The translations under genes and the position numbers were made by a program. Below, piece after piece: positions 1-8,020 of a stretch of DNA of 64,000 nucleotides. The first letter of the stretch is position 1. Every line of letters starts with the position of its first letter. The DNA is from Actinorhabdospora filicis (GTDB lineage: Bacteria > Actinomycetota > Actinomycetes > Mycobacteriales > Micromonosporaceae), in the NCBI RefSeq assembly GCF_030269765.1, contig NZ_BSTX01000002.1:1335379-1399378 (forward strand), written 5' to 3'. The notes below the pieces were generated by a model. It was not told the DNA's origin and searched no databases. It worked only from the letters and a program-made list of their open reading frames with translations.

Positions 1-61
1 AAGTCACGACCGGGGTGACGGGCCGGGCGGGCGGCCCATGAAAGCGCGGCCCGCGCGCCCC

Positions 62-478
62 TCAGCCCGTCCCGAGCCCCGTCGCCCACCTGCCGTCCGC
101 CTTGGCGCGCTCCACCTCCGCCAGGCCCGGCTCACGCATCCGCCCGGCGGCGGTCAGCTCGCCCACGATGCCGATGTTGCGGCGCGACCAGGGGCTCTTC
201 GCGCGGCGTGGGCCGTAGCGCTGGAGGAAGTACTCGCCGTCGAGGGGGTGGCGGACCGAGTCGATCCAGCCGAAGCAGAGCGCGCCGCGCAGGCCGTCCT
301 GGGCATCGATGGTGCGCTCGGCCTTCGCCGACTTCTTGGCGATCTTGAGCCAGACCTCGGTACGGTCGGCGTGGTGCCGGGCGAGCCAGTCCTCCCATGC
401 GCGCCGGGTGGCGGCGAGCACGACCGGCGCGCCGCGGTGTTCGCCCACTTCGATGCCGTCCACGTCGATGTCAGTCAC
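62..478 (-). CDS. YdeI/OmpD-associated family protein, short form
   Basis: A 138-residue protein starting with GTG. It carries the core YdeI signature: an LCFGWIDS segment near residue 70, then a stretch ending PRRAKSPWSRRN near residue 100, and the DGRW motif close to the C-terminus. Family members are usually about 190 residues and continue well past DGRW; this one stops eight residues later, so it looks truncated at the C-terminus or is a short variant. The biochemical role of the family is poorly defined. The GTG start overlaps the stop of the upstream VOC gene by 8 nt, which suggests translational coupling. Family assignment is fairly sure; function is not. Confidence 0.7.
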   Translation of the reverse strand: MTDIDVDGIEVGEHRGAPVVLAATRRAWEDWLARHHADRTEVWLKIAKKSAKAERTIDAQDGLRGALCFGWIDSVRHPLDGEYFLQRYGPRRAKSPWSRRNIGIVGELTAAGRMREPGLAEVERAKADGRWATGLGTG

Positions 479-908
479 GGAGCATCTCCAGGTAGTGCGC
501 GTTGTACATGACGCCGAGGATGTTGCCGAAGGGGTCGACCACGGCGGCGGTCACGAAGCCCTCGCCGCGTTCGGTGGGCGGCTGGTAGGTGGTGGCACCG
601 TTGGCGAGGAGCCGCTCGTAGGTGCCGGTCAGGTCGTCCACGTGCCAGTACATGATCGCCCCGCCGGGTCCGTTCGCGCCGGTCGGCGGCGCGAATCGGC
701 TGTCGGCGATGCCCAGTTCGGCGCGGCGGTCGCCGAGGCGGAACTCGGCGTAGACGGGACGCCCGTCGGGCCCGGAGCGGTCGAAGTAGGCCTCGGTGCC
801 CAGGATCGCGGCGTACCAGTCGCGGGCGGCGGCGACGTCCTCGGCCCAGTAGGTGATGGTGGCGAAGCCGCGCAGGGCGACCGGGGCGAGCTGTTCTGTG
901 TGCGTCAT
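471..908 (-). CDS. VOC family (glyoxalase/bleomycin resistance-like) protein
   Basis: About 145 residues when started at the ATG at 908; an ATG-independent extension to 938 is possible but its residues do not look like family sequence. Two beta-alpha-beta-beta-beta modules are visible: the first has TYWAEDVAAARDWY and LGTEAYF, the second has YWHVDDLTGTYERL and ends with VDPFGNILGVMYN. This is the usual layout of single-chain VOC proteins that dimerise to form a metal site. Substrate cannot be read from the sequence. It forms a two-gene unit with the overlapping YdeI-like gene downstream. Confidence 0.82.
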   Translation of the reverse strand: MTHTEQLAPVALRGFATITYWAEDVAAARDWYAAILGTEAYFDRSGPDGRPVYAEFRLGDRRAELGIADSRFAPPTGANGPGGAIMYWHVDDLTGTYERLLANGATTYQPPTERGEGFVTAAVVDPFGNILGVMYNAHYLEMLRD

Positions 909-1268
909 GAAGACGACACTAGGCAGCCTTGCGGACAACTTGCGTCCGCAAGGAAAACCTCTCTTCGTAACCGCGGCCCCACGGTCGGCTTCCCAAACGC
1001 TGAAAGTGTCCTCACGGCCACCATTCGCTCATTCCCAAAGCCCCTTTCTTGTTCATTTAGCCGAGCACGCCGGAATTGACCACCCGACTAAGTGGAGGAT
1101 TCATTCTCCGTTAGCTCGACGTTATGGCACCCGACCCGAGAGAGATTGTCCACTATGGACCCAATGCCCGGAAGTACCGCCCTCACATGCCGTTTCGCCT
1201 GCACTGATCATCCTGTGCTGATCCCAAATGCCAGCTATATACTCGACCCCGGAGGGGGATTGACAAAC
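909..1268. other. Intergenic region, AT-richer than its surroundings
   Basis: About 360 bases between the divergent VOC gene and the LuxR-type regulator. It is visibly richer in A and T than the flanking genes, especially around 1020-1110. I see no convincing protein-coding frame or RNA gene. It must hold the promoters for both directions, but no clear -35/-10 pair stands out. The lower GC is consistent with an accessory or regulatory segment. Confidence 0.5.
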
Positions 1269-1298
1269 ATGGCGGGGCGAGATGTCACCGATTCATGA
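1269..1298 (+). CDS. Possible 9-codon leader peptide ahead of the LuxR-type gene
   Basis: An ATG at 1269 is preceded by a strong purine-rich ribosome binding site (GGAGGGGG, about 1250-1257) at good spacing and encodes only MAGRDVTDS before TGA at 1296. The main regulator ORF starts at 1282 in another frame inside this mini-gene and has no well-spaced binding site of its own; its upstream frame is closed by a stop at 1261. The arrangement suggests translational coupling or a leader peptide. It could also be chance; short length gives no coding statistics. Confidence 0.3.
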   Translation: MAGRDVTDS

Positions 1299-2091
1299 AC
1301 ATGAGCGCGAATACCGGTCCGGCCTCGGGCAGAAGACCGCCGAAACCGGCACCGACCGACTTGAAGAGACCCTTATACGCGCCCACGGGTTCCTCGAAGA
1401 GGCCCTGCGGGTCAGCAGGCGCGCCCGGCGTCGTCCCGACACCCGCGTCGAGCAGTGCCCCCGCGACTGGTGGGACGCCGCGGCGTCCCTCACCGCCGAG
1501 ACCGAGGGCGAGTACGTCCTGGCCGTCTCCGGCGCGACCGCGCACACCTCCGCGCGCCTCACCGCGCACCTGCGCGCGGTCGGCGAGCTGGCCGCGCGCG
1601 GCGTCCGGGTCCGGCACCTCGTCTCGGCCCGGGCGCTGTCCCAGGACGCGCTGCGCCGCCACGCCGAGGCGGCCGCGGCCCTGGGCGCCGAGGTCCGGGT
1701 GGGGCGGCGGGGCGTCCACGACGCCGTCATCGCCGACCGGCGCGCGGCGGTGGTGTGGGGCAGTACCGCCCGCTCCGGCGAGCAGTGCCTGGTCATCCGG
1801 GGGACGGTGATCCTGGAGGGGCTGCGCCGCTCGCTGAACGCGGTGTGGGACACCGCCACGTGCCTGCCGACCTACCAGCGCTGGTACGGGGAGGACGCCG
1901 ACGCGCTCGCGGTGACCATCGTCGGGATGCTGTCGGCGGGGCACAAGGACGATACCGCGGCCAGGCGGCTGGGCATGTCGGTGCGGACCTACCGGCGGCA
2001 CGTGGCCGAGATCCTGCGCAAGCTCGGCGCGGAGTCGCGTTTCCAGGCCGGCGCCCGCGCGGCGCAGCTGGGACTGCTGCCCGGCGGTTGA
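1282..2091 (+). CDS. LuxR-type helix-turn-helix transcriptional regulator
   Basis: A 269-residue protein. The last ~65 residues form a LuxR/GerE HTH: the ALAVTIVGMLSAGHKDDTAA segment, then RRLGMSVRTYRRHVAEIL and a KLGAESRFQAG recognition and dimer region. The N-terminal ~190 residues have no receiver aspartate pattern or Walker motif; they resemble the degenerate phospholipase-D-like sensor fold of TrmB-like actinomycete regulators, with an LAVSGATAHTS strand near residue 80 and VVWGSTARSGEQ near 155. Such proteins often sit beside biosynthetic or accessory genes. The start is the only one in frame; initiation may depend on the small upstream ORF. Target genes are probably the two downstream. 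Confidence 0.8.
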   Translation: MSPIHEHEREYRSGLGQKTAETGTDRLEETLIRAHGFLEEALRVSRRARRRPDTRVEQCPRDWWDAAASLTAETEGEYVLAVSGATAHTSARLTAHLRAVGELAARGVRVRHLVSARALSQDALRRHAEAAAALGAEVRVGRRGVHDAVIADRRAAVVWGSTARSGEQCLVIRGTVILEGLRRSLNAVWDTATCLPTYQRWYGEDADALAVTIVGMLSAGHKDDTAARRLGMSVRTYRRHVAEILRKLGAESRFQAGARAAQLGLLPGG

Positions 2092-2116
2092 CCGCCCACG
2101 GGGGCCGGTGGGCGTC

Positions 2117-2122
2117 TATCGT
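2117..2122 (+). promoter_or_regulatory. Leaderless -10 box (TATCGT)
   Basis: TATCGT ends six bases before a GTG at 2129. In actinobacteria a TANNNT box 6-8 bases before the start codon marks a leaderless transcript. It decides the start of the next gene in favour of 2129 over the in-frame GTG at 2108. Confidence 0.5.
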
Positions 2123-2128
2123 GTCCGG

Positions 2129-3061
2129 GTGCCCAACCCTCCTCTGCCCGGCCGCGCCGGTGCCGACGGCGTGCGCGCCGAGGCCCTCGCGTGGGCGACG
2201 AGCGCTCCCCTGCGCCGCCTGGCGGCCGCGTTCGGGGGCATGGTCCCCCGCGGCCCGGTCACCGAGGTCCTGGCCTGGCTGGACGGCTTCTCGGCCGCGC
2301 ACTGGGACTTCCGGGGCGGCGGCGAGCGCAGTCACGCCGTGCGCCGGTCCTTCGATCCGGCGACCTCGGCGCTGATCACGTCCTCGGCGGACGCGCTGGG
2401 GCTGGTGCGGCCGGCGCCGCCGCGCCTGGACTCCTACACGCACGTGCTGGTGCTGGGCGGGTTGTTCGCGGCGTGCCTGGACCGCACGGCGCACGCGGCG
2501 GCGCTGCTGGCGTCGGGCACGTCCTCGCCGTCGGTGACGGCGGTGGGCGGGTTCCGGCCGCTGATGCCCGCCGAGCTGGCCGAGGCGTCGAGTGTGGACG
2601 CCGGTGACTGCGTCTTCGAGGTCGAGGCGATGACGGTGGGCGCGCGGCGGGCGTTCGGGGCGGGCGAGCCGTCCACGGTGGACGCCGGTGGCGACCCGTC
2701 GGCGGATCCGCACCGGGCGTGGCGGGTGGAGACCCACCATCTGCCCGACACCACGGTCCTGCGGGTGGTGGCCGCGCCGTCCTCGGCGCCGGCGAAGCGG
2801 CGGGCGAACACCCCCGACACGTGCCGCTTCTGGGCGGATCAGGTGGCGAAGCTGGGCGCGGGCGACCGGGTCCTGGTGGTCACCTCGGCGATCTACGTGC
2901 CGTTCCAGCATTGCGACGCGGTGGCCGCGTTCACGCTCCCCTACGGCGCCGTGGTGGACACCGTGGGCAGCGCGCCGCGCACGCCGCCCGACGCCGACCG
3001 GCTGCTCCAGGAGATCCGCTCGGCGATCCGCTCCATGCGGCGCCTGGTCGCCGCGCTCTGA
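2129..3061 (+). CDS. Conserved hypothetical protein, Rossmann-like
   Basis: About 310 residues from the GTG at 2129. I do not recognise a named family. Visible features are a hydrophobic strand and glycine turn HVLVLGGLFAACLDRT near residue 110 and a second nucleotide-fold-like stretch GDRVLVVTSAIYVPFQHCDA near residue 255, preceded by NTPDTCRFW. The paired VLVLGG...R and RVLVVTS elements recall the DUF218/YdcF type of alpha/beta fold, but this is only a resemblance. No signal peptide or membrane segment. It follows the LuxR-type regulator by 37 bases and precedes a hydrolase, so the three may form one accessory module. Confidence 0.6.
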   Translation: MPNPPLPGRAGADGVRAEALAWATSAPLRRLAAAFGGMVPRGPVTEVLAWLDGFSAAHWDFRGGGERSHAVRRSFDPATSALITSSADALGLVRPAPPRLDSYTHVLVLGGLFAACLDRTAHAAALLASGTSSPSVTAVGGFRPLMPAELAEASSVDAGDCVFEVEAMTVGARRAFGAGEPSTVDAGGDPSADPHRAWRVETHHLPDTTVLRVVAAPSSAPAKRRANTPDTCRFWADQVAKLGAGDRVLVVTSAIYVPFQHCDAVAAFTLPYGAVVDTVGSAPRTPPDADRLLQEIRSAIRSMRRLVAAL

Positions 3062-3062
3062 C

Positions 3063-3113
3063 AGGAACCTGCCGGTGGCCCGCGCGGGGCCGTATGCGCC
3101 GCTGGCAGGTTCT
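3063..3113 (+). terminator. Inverted repeat after the hypothetical gene
   Basis: AGGAACCTGCC at 3063-3073 pairs with GGCAGGTTCTT at 3103-3113 (10 of 11 positions) across a 29-base GC-rich spacer. It starts two bases after the stop codon. There is no T-tract, so it could be a terminator, an RNA stability hairpin, or an operator for the hydrolase downstream. Confidence 0.4.
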
Positions 3114-3193
3114 TGCGGTGCCCCTTGCCCGCCCTCGCGGGGGCGTGCGAGGTTCGCGGTAGGCAGCGCATCCGGCGTCTGAGGAGGACCGTC

Positions 3194-3844
3194 ATGCCGG
3201 TGTCCACCATGATCGTCACCGCGCGGCCCAGGCGCTCGTCCGCCGTGCGGGCGCCCGTGCGGACGCTCCTCCTGCACGGCCCGGGGGCCGCGGCGTCGTC
3301 CTGGGACGCGTTCGCCGCGCTGGCCGCGCCGAGCCTGGAGCTGTGGGACGCCGAGCTGCCGTGGGACGGCGGCTGCGAGCTCCCGGCGCGCCTGGGGCGG
3401 GTGTGCGCCAGCGTCGAGGGCGGCGCCGACATCGTCGTCGCGCACTGCCTCGCGGCGAACCTGCTGCTGGAGCTGCTGAGCGGGACGTGCGCGCCGGTCC
3501 CCTCCGCGGTGGTGCTGGTCGCCCCCTTCCACCGCCCGCACGCCCGGGCGGCCGCCGCGCGGAACACCGCGGCGCGCGGGCGGCCCGGCTGGCTGCGCCT
3601 GGTGGACGCCTACCTGAGCGAACCCGCCCCGCCCCTGGACGGCCTCGGCCTGCCGGTCCTGGTGCTCTCCGGCGCGCAGGACACCGCCGCGCGGCCCGCC
3701 GACGGGCTCGCGCTCGCGGCGGCCCTGCCGGACAGCCGGGCGCGCGTCATGGACGGCTGCGGGCACTTCCCGATGGCGGAGCGGCCGGGCCTGTTCGCCG
3801 ATCTGGTGAACGGCTTCGCCGCCCGCGTCACCGGTCAGACGTAG
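3194..3844 (+). CDS. Alpha/beta hydrolase with a cysteine at the nucleophile position
   Basis: A 216-residue protein started at the ATG at 3194, 6 bases after a GAGGAGG ribosome binding site. Oxyanion strand LLLHGPG lies at residues 25-31. The nucleophile elbow reads VAHCLAAN, so Cys85 stands where most family members have serine and both elbow glycines are alanine. The acid is probably Asp163 (SGAQDTAA) and the base His191 (GCGHFPM). A Cys-Asp-His triad is known from dienelactone hydrolases. The fold is clear; substrate is unknown. The 3' end overlaps the convergent helY gene by 10 bases. Confidence 0.8.
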   Translation: MPVSTMIVTARPRRSSAVRAPVRTLLLHGPGAAASSWDAFAALAAPSLELWDAELPWDGGCELPARLGRVCASVEGGADIVVAHCLAANLLLELLSGTCAPVPSAVVLVAPFHRPHARAAAARNTAARGRPGWLRLVDAYLSEPAPPLDGLGLPVLVLSGAQDTAARPADGLALAAALPDSRARVMDGCGHFPMAERPGLFADLVNGFAARVTGQT

Positions 3845-6537
3845 GCGACCACGCCCCGCTTGAGGGCGGTGGCGGCCTCCCGCGCGGTCTTGTGCAGGGA
3901 GTGCCGGGGGCCGACGGCCTCGGAGATCTGGCCGAGCAGGTCCATCGTCTGCCGCGTCCAGCGCACGAAGTCACCGGCGGGCATCTCCACGTCGGGCCCG
4001 TTGACCGAGGCCAGGACCTTGGCGAGCGGCTCACCGCGCGCCCACCGGAACATCGGCCACACGAAGCCCAGATCGGGCTCGCGGGACGCGTCGAGGCTCT
4101 TGCCGCGCTCCTCGGCGGCCAGGCCCTCCCACACCGACAGGGTGGCCGTGACGGCCTGCGAGATCGCCCCCTGCGGGAGCGTGGCGGGCAGGTCGCCGTC
4201 CCGGCGCGACTCGTAGAGCACCGTGGACACCACCGCGGCCAGCTCGGCGGAGTTCAGGCCCTCCCAGACACCGGCGCGCAGGCACTCGGCGACCAGCAGG
4301 TCGGTCTCCGTCCACAGCCGCGACAGGGTCCGGCCGTGATCGGTGACGTGCCCGCCGTCGAGGTAGCCGCGCGACTCCAGGACCGCGCAGACCGCGTCGA
4401 AGACCCGCGTGAGGGAACCGCTGCGCGCGTCGACCTTGCGGCGCAGGCGCGTGTTGTCGTCGATGAGCCGCTGCCGCCGCCGCGCCCACCCGGCGTGCTC
4501 GGAACGCTCGGGGCACTGGTGGCAGGGATGCGCGCGCAGCCGCTCGCGCAGGCGCGTCAGCTCCACGTCCTCGCCCACCGGCACCTGCCGGCGGGTCCGG
4601 CGCGGGCCGTGCGCGACCGCGCCGGTGTTGCGCAGGGTCGCGGCCAGGTCCCGCCGCGCCGCCGGGGCGCGGTGGTTGAAGTGCCTGGGGACGCGCACGT
4701 GCGCCAGCGCCTCCACCGGCTCGGCGAAGACCGCCTCGGTGATGCGCCCGGCCCACCGGTTCTCGGTGAGCACCGTGACGCGCTGCTCGCCACCGCGCGG
4801 GACGCCGGTGTCCAGCACCACCGCCAGCCCGGCGCGCTTGCCGCCGGGGATGTGGATGACGTCGCCGACCTTCAGCCTGGCCAGCGACTCGGCCACCGCG
4901 TCGCGCCGCTCGGCCTTGCCCGAGCGCGCGAGGGTCTTCTCACGGCCGCTGATGTCGAGCATCAGCGCGTAGTAGGAGTCGAAGTCGCCCAGGTGGCAGG
5001 TGATGTCCTTGTCGTGAACGGCCGCCGCGCGCTCGGCGGCGCGCACCTGCTCGGCGAGCCCGACCACCGCCCGGTCGGTCTGGAACTGCGCGAAGCTGGA
5101 CCGCAGCAGCCCCCGGGCGCGCTCGGCGCCCATGTTGGCCACCAGGTTGATCGCCATGTTGTACGAGGGCCGGAAACTCGACCGCAGCGGGAACGTGCGC
5201 GTGGACGCCAGCCCGGCCACGTGCCGGGGGTCCAGGTCCGGCGACCAGGCCACCACCGCGTGGCCCTCGATGTCGATGCCGCGCCGCCCGGCGCGCCCGG
5301 TGAGCTGCGTGTACTCCCCCGGGGTGATGTCGACGTGGGCGTCGCCGTTGAACTTGACCAGCCGCTCCAGGACCACGCAGCGGGCGGGCATGTTGATGCC
5401 GAGGGCGAGGGTCTCGGTGGCGAAGACGGCCTTGACCAGGCCCGCGGAGAACAGCTCCTCCACGACCTCCTTGAACACCGGCAGCAGGCCGGCGTGGTGG
5501 GCGGCCAGGCCGCGCCGGAGCCCGTCCAGCCAGTCCCAGTAGCCCAGGGCGTGCAGGTCGTCGGGGGCCATCCCGGCGGTGCGGCGCTCGACGACCTTCG
5601 TGATCTCGGCGCGTTCCACCGCGTTGGTCAGGTGCAGGCCCGCCGCCAGGCATTGCGCCACGGCCGCGTCGCATCCGGCGCGGCTGAAGATGAACACGAT
5701 CGCCGGGAGCAGGTTCTCGTCGTCGAGGCGGGCGATGACGTCGGGACGCGACACGGGACGCCCGCGCCGCTGCCGCCCCCGGTGGTCCACGCCCAGGCGG
5801 CGCTGCTGCTCGCGGGCCTCGCGCATCAGCTGCGGGTTGACCTCGCGCAGCTCGGCGGCGTTGGCGTTGCCGAACAGGTCGAACATGCGCCGCCCGACCA
5901 GCATGTGCTGCCACAGCGGCACCGGCCGGTGCTCGGAGACCACGACCTCGGTGCGGCCGCGCACGCTCACCAGCCAGTCGGCGAACTCCTCGGCGTTGGA
6001 CACCGTCGCCGACAGCGACACCAGCGTCACCGACGCCGGGAGGTGGATGATGACCTCCTCCCACACCGCGCCCCGGAACCGGTCGGCGAGGTAGTGCACC
6101 TCGTCCATGACCACGTAACCGAGGCCTTCGAGGGCGCTGGAACCGGCGTAGAGCATGTTCCGCAGGACCTCGGTGGTCATCACCAGGATCGGCGCGTCCC
6201 CGTTGATCACGCTGTCGCCGGTCAGCAGCCCGACCTCGCCCTCGCCGTAGACCTTGACCAGGTCGGCGAACTTCTGGTTGGACAGCGCCTTGATGGGGGT
6301 GGTGTAGAAGCACTTGCGGCCGGTGCGGCGGGCCAGGTGGACGGCGAACTCACCGACCACGGTCTTGCCGGCGCCGGTCGGGGCGCACACCAGGACGCCG
6401 CCGCCGCTCTCCAGGGCGCGGCAGGCGCGGATCTGGAAGTCGTCGAGCCCGAACTCCAGCCCGGAGCTGAACTCGGCGAGCGCGGGATGCTCCGCCCGCC
6501 TGCGGGCCGCGGCATACCGCTCGGCGGGACTACTCAT
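3835..6537 (-). CDS. helY: DEAD/DEAH-box (Ski2-like) RNA helicase HelY
   Basis: 900 residues, close to the 906 of M. tuberculosis HelY. Walker A (CAPTGAGKT) is at about 51-59, the DEVH box at 145-148, the SAT motif near 175, and LTGRAGRRG in the second RecA-like domain near 400. The C-terminal part matches the DSHCT region of Ski2/Mtr4-type helicases, with a cysteine pair around ...HPCHQCPE. It is expected to unwind RNA in the cytoplasm using ATP; its exact bacterial role is not settled. The ATG at 6537 sits six bases behind a TAGGGT box, so the mRNA is probably leaderless. Position at the end of the tat/paf block is conserved in mycobacteria. Confidence 0.93.
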   Translation of the reverse strand: MSSPAERYAAARRRAEHPALAEFSSGLEFGLDDFQIRACRALESGGGVLVCAPTGAGKTVVGEFAVHLARRTGRKCFYTTPIKALSNQKFADLVKVYGEGEVGLLTGDSVINGDAPILVMTTEVLRNMLYAGSSALEGLGYVVMDEVHYLADRFRGAVWEEVIIHLPASVTLVSLSATVSNAEEFADWLVSVRGRTEVVVSEHRPVPLWQHMLVGRRMFDLFGNANAAELREVNPQLMREAREQQRRLGVDHRGRQRRGRPVSRPDVIARLDDENLLPAIVFIFSRAGCDAAVAQCLAAGLHLTNAVERAEITKVVERRTAGMAPDDLHALGYWDWLDGLRRGLAAHHAGLLPVFKEVVEELFSAGLVKAVFATETLALGINMPARCVVLERLVKFNGDAHVDITPGEYTQLTGRAGRRGIDIEGHAVVAWSPDLDPRHVAGLASTRTFPLRSSFRPSYNMAINLVANMGAERARGLLRSSFAQFQTDRAVVGLAEQVRAAERAAAVHDKDITCHLGDFDSYYALMLDISGREKTLARSGKAERRDAVAESLARLKVGDVIHIPGGKRAGLAVVLDTGVPRGGEQRVTVLTENRWAGRITEAVFAEPVEALAHVRVPRHFNHRAPAARRDLAATLRNTGAVAHGPRRTRRQVPVGEDVELTRLRERLRAHPCHQCPERSEHAGWARRRQRLIDDNTRLRRKVDARSGSLTRVFDAVCAVLESRGYLDGGHVTDHGRTLSRLWTETDLLVAECLRAGVWEGLNSAELAAVVSTVLYESRRDGDLPATLPQGAISQAVTATLSVWEGLAAEERGKSLDASREPDLGFVWPMFRWARGEPLAKVLASVNGPDVEMPAGDFVRWTRQTMDLLGQISEAVGPRHSLHKTAREAATALKRGVVAYV

Positions 6538-6543
6538 GTCACA

Positions 6544-6681
6544 ACCCTAACCGCAGGGTGCGACAACACGCATGACGCTTACAGGCGCGCCGTGCGCGCC
6601 CGAACCTCCAGCCTAGACCCCTCCGGATGGGTGACAGCGCCGAGACCGGCCACAACACCGGGTGGCGGGGGCGATTAGGGT
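6544..6681. promoter_or_regulatory. Divergent leaderless promoters for helY and the HAD gene
   Basis: Two identical -10 boxes (TAGGGT) face opposite ways. The minus-strand copy at 6544-6549 ends six bases before the helY ATG. The plus-strand copy at 6676-6681 ends seven bases before a GTG at 6689. Both fit leaderless transcription. Confidence 0.5.
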
Positions 6682-6688
6682 TCATCTC

Positions 6689-7405
6689 GTGGCCGGAAAC
6701 ACACCCACCGCCGTGCTCCTCGATTTCCACGGCACCATCGCGCAGATAGAACCGACCGACGAGTCCGTGCGGCGCGCGGCGGCGTGCCTGGAGGTCGAGC
6801 TGGATCCGATCCGGGTGACCGCCATCGCCGACGCGGTGGTCCACGCGGGCTGGCCCAGCGGACGCGGTCCCACCCGCGTGCGCCCGTCGCTGGCGGCGGC
6901 GTGGGCGAACCGGGACCTGTCGGAGGCCGAGCACGCCGAGGCGTTCACCGGCCTCGTCGAGCAGATCTGGCTGGACAACCCGCGCCTGGGCTTCGAGGGC
7001 CTCGCCGAGGCGATGTACGCGCGTCTGGTGGCCCCGGACGGGTGGCACGCCTACGCCGACACCATCCCGATGCTCACGGCGCTGCGGGAGCGCGGGATCA
7101 AGACGGCGGTGGTGTCCAACATCGGCTTCGACCTGCGCCCGGTGGCCAAGGAGCTGGGTTTCGACACCCTCGTCGACGAGTGGGTGCTGTCCTACGAGCT
7201 GGGCGTGTGCAAGCCGAACCCGGAGATCTTCCAGCGGGCCTGCTTCGCGCTGGACGTGGAGCCCGCCGACGCGCTGATGGTCGGCGACACGCTGGCCGAC
7301 GCGGGCGCGGCATCGATCGGGTGCCGGACGTTGTTGCTACCGGCGACGGGTCCGGGAACCGTGCACGGCCTGGACGCGGTGATCCGGATCACCGAGCGGA
7401 ATTAA
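6689..7405 (+). CDS. HAD-superfamily hydrolase
   Basis: 238 residues from the leaderless GTG at 6689. Motif I is LLDFHGT, with nucleophile Asp12 but His14 where phosphatases usually have a second aspartate (general acid/base). Motif II is the VVSNIGF strand, motif III the lysine in CKPNPEIF, and motif IV VGDTLADAGA. An alpha-helical cap lies between residues 20 and 110, as in the subfamily I (phosphoglycolate phosphatase or haloacid dehalogenase) group. The changed motif I residue suggests altered chemistry or a regulatory role. Divergent from helY. Confidence 0.85.
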   Translation: MAGNTPTAVLLDFHGTIAQIEPTDESVRRAAACLEVELDPIRVTAIADAVVHAGWPSGRGPTRVRPSLAAAWANRDLSEAEHAEAFTGLVEQIWLDNPRLGFEGLAEAMYARLVAPDGWHAYADTIPMLTALRERGIKTAVVSNIGFDLRPVAKELGFDTLVDEWVLSYELGVCKPNPEIFQRACFALDVEPADALMVGDTLADAGAASIGCRTLLLPATGPGTVHGLDAVIRITERN

Positions 7406-7434
7406 GTCCCCCACCTGCGGCGTCTCTACTCGCA

Positions 7435-7461
7435 CTGGCACTCACACCCCGCGAGTGCTAA
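7435..7461 (+). promoter_or_regulatory. CIRCE operator (HrcA site) overlapping the hsp20 promoter
   Basis: CTGGCACTC, nine spacer bases, then GAGTGCTAA. The right half is a perfect CIRCE half-site and the left half differs from TTAGCACTC at two positions. A plausible promoter overlaps it: TGGCAC at 7436-7441, 17-base spacer, TAATTC at 7459-7464. HrcA would repress the downstream small heat-shock gene and release it on heat stress. Confidence 0.8.
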
Positions 7462-7489
7462 TTCGAACGTGAACTAGAGGAGCATCGCG

Positions 7490-7993
7490 ATGGTGTTGCG
7501 TTACTGGGAACCGGCCGTTCGAAGCGTTCGCGTCAACGCGGAGTTCGACCGCCTGGTCTCCCACGTCTTCGGCGTCCCCGCCCGCCGCCCCGTGGCGAGC
7601 GCGGCTCCCGTCTCCCGGGTGGCCGCCGACGTGGTCACCGAGGGTTCCGACGTCGTGATCTCGGTGGACCTGCCCGGAGTGTCGGCTTCGGACATCGACA
7701 TCGAGGTCGCCCCGCGCCGCCTGACCATCAAGGGCGAGCGCAAGCGCGAGGTCGCCGAGGGCGGCAAGATCCTGGTCCGCGGTCGCAGCGCGGGCGAGTT
7801 CCGCGCCGACTACCGCCTCCCGGTGGGTGTGACCGCCGAGCAGGTGAGCGCCGGTTACGACAACGGCGTGCTGACCGTGCGGGTGTCCGGCGTGACGAAG
7901 CCGGCCCCGGAGCCGGTGAAGATCGCGGTCGCGGGCGCGGCTCCGGCCGAGGTCGCGGTGGCGGAGACCCCGGCCGAGGCCGGGCAGGAGTAG
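7490..7993 (+). CDS. Hsp20/alpha-crystallin small heat-shock protein
   Basis: 167 residues, cytoplasmic ATP-independent holdase chaperone. The alpha-crystallin domain spans about 43-140: it opens with AADVVTEGSDVVISVDLPGV, continues with DIDIEVAPRRLTIKGER and ends with YDNGVLTVRVSG, the conserved GVLTV element. A Pro/Ala-rich C-terminal tail follows. The ATG at 7490 has an AGAGGAGC ribosome binding site. The upstream CIRCE element predicts HrcA control, unlike the RheA control known for Hsp18 in Streptomyces albus. Confidence 0.93.
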   Translation: MVLRYWEPAVRSVRVNAEFDRLVSHVFGVPARRPVASAAPVSRVAADVVTEGSDVVISVDLPGVSASDIDIEVAPRRLTIKGERKREVAEGGKILVRGRSAGEFRADYRLPVGVTAEQVSAGYDNGVLTVRVSGVTKPAPEPVKIAVAGAAPAEVAVAETPAEAGQE

Positions 7994-8020
7994 TCCCGAG
8001 ACGGTATCGAAGTGTCCCGG

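Noticed and set aside
3343..6678. A very long open frame on the plus strand opposite helY
   Set aside because: It is a GC-driven shadow: composition is Arg/Ala/Gly/Pro-rich without a domain, while the minus strand encodes a full helicase with all motifs.
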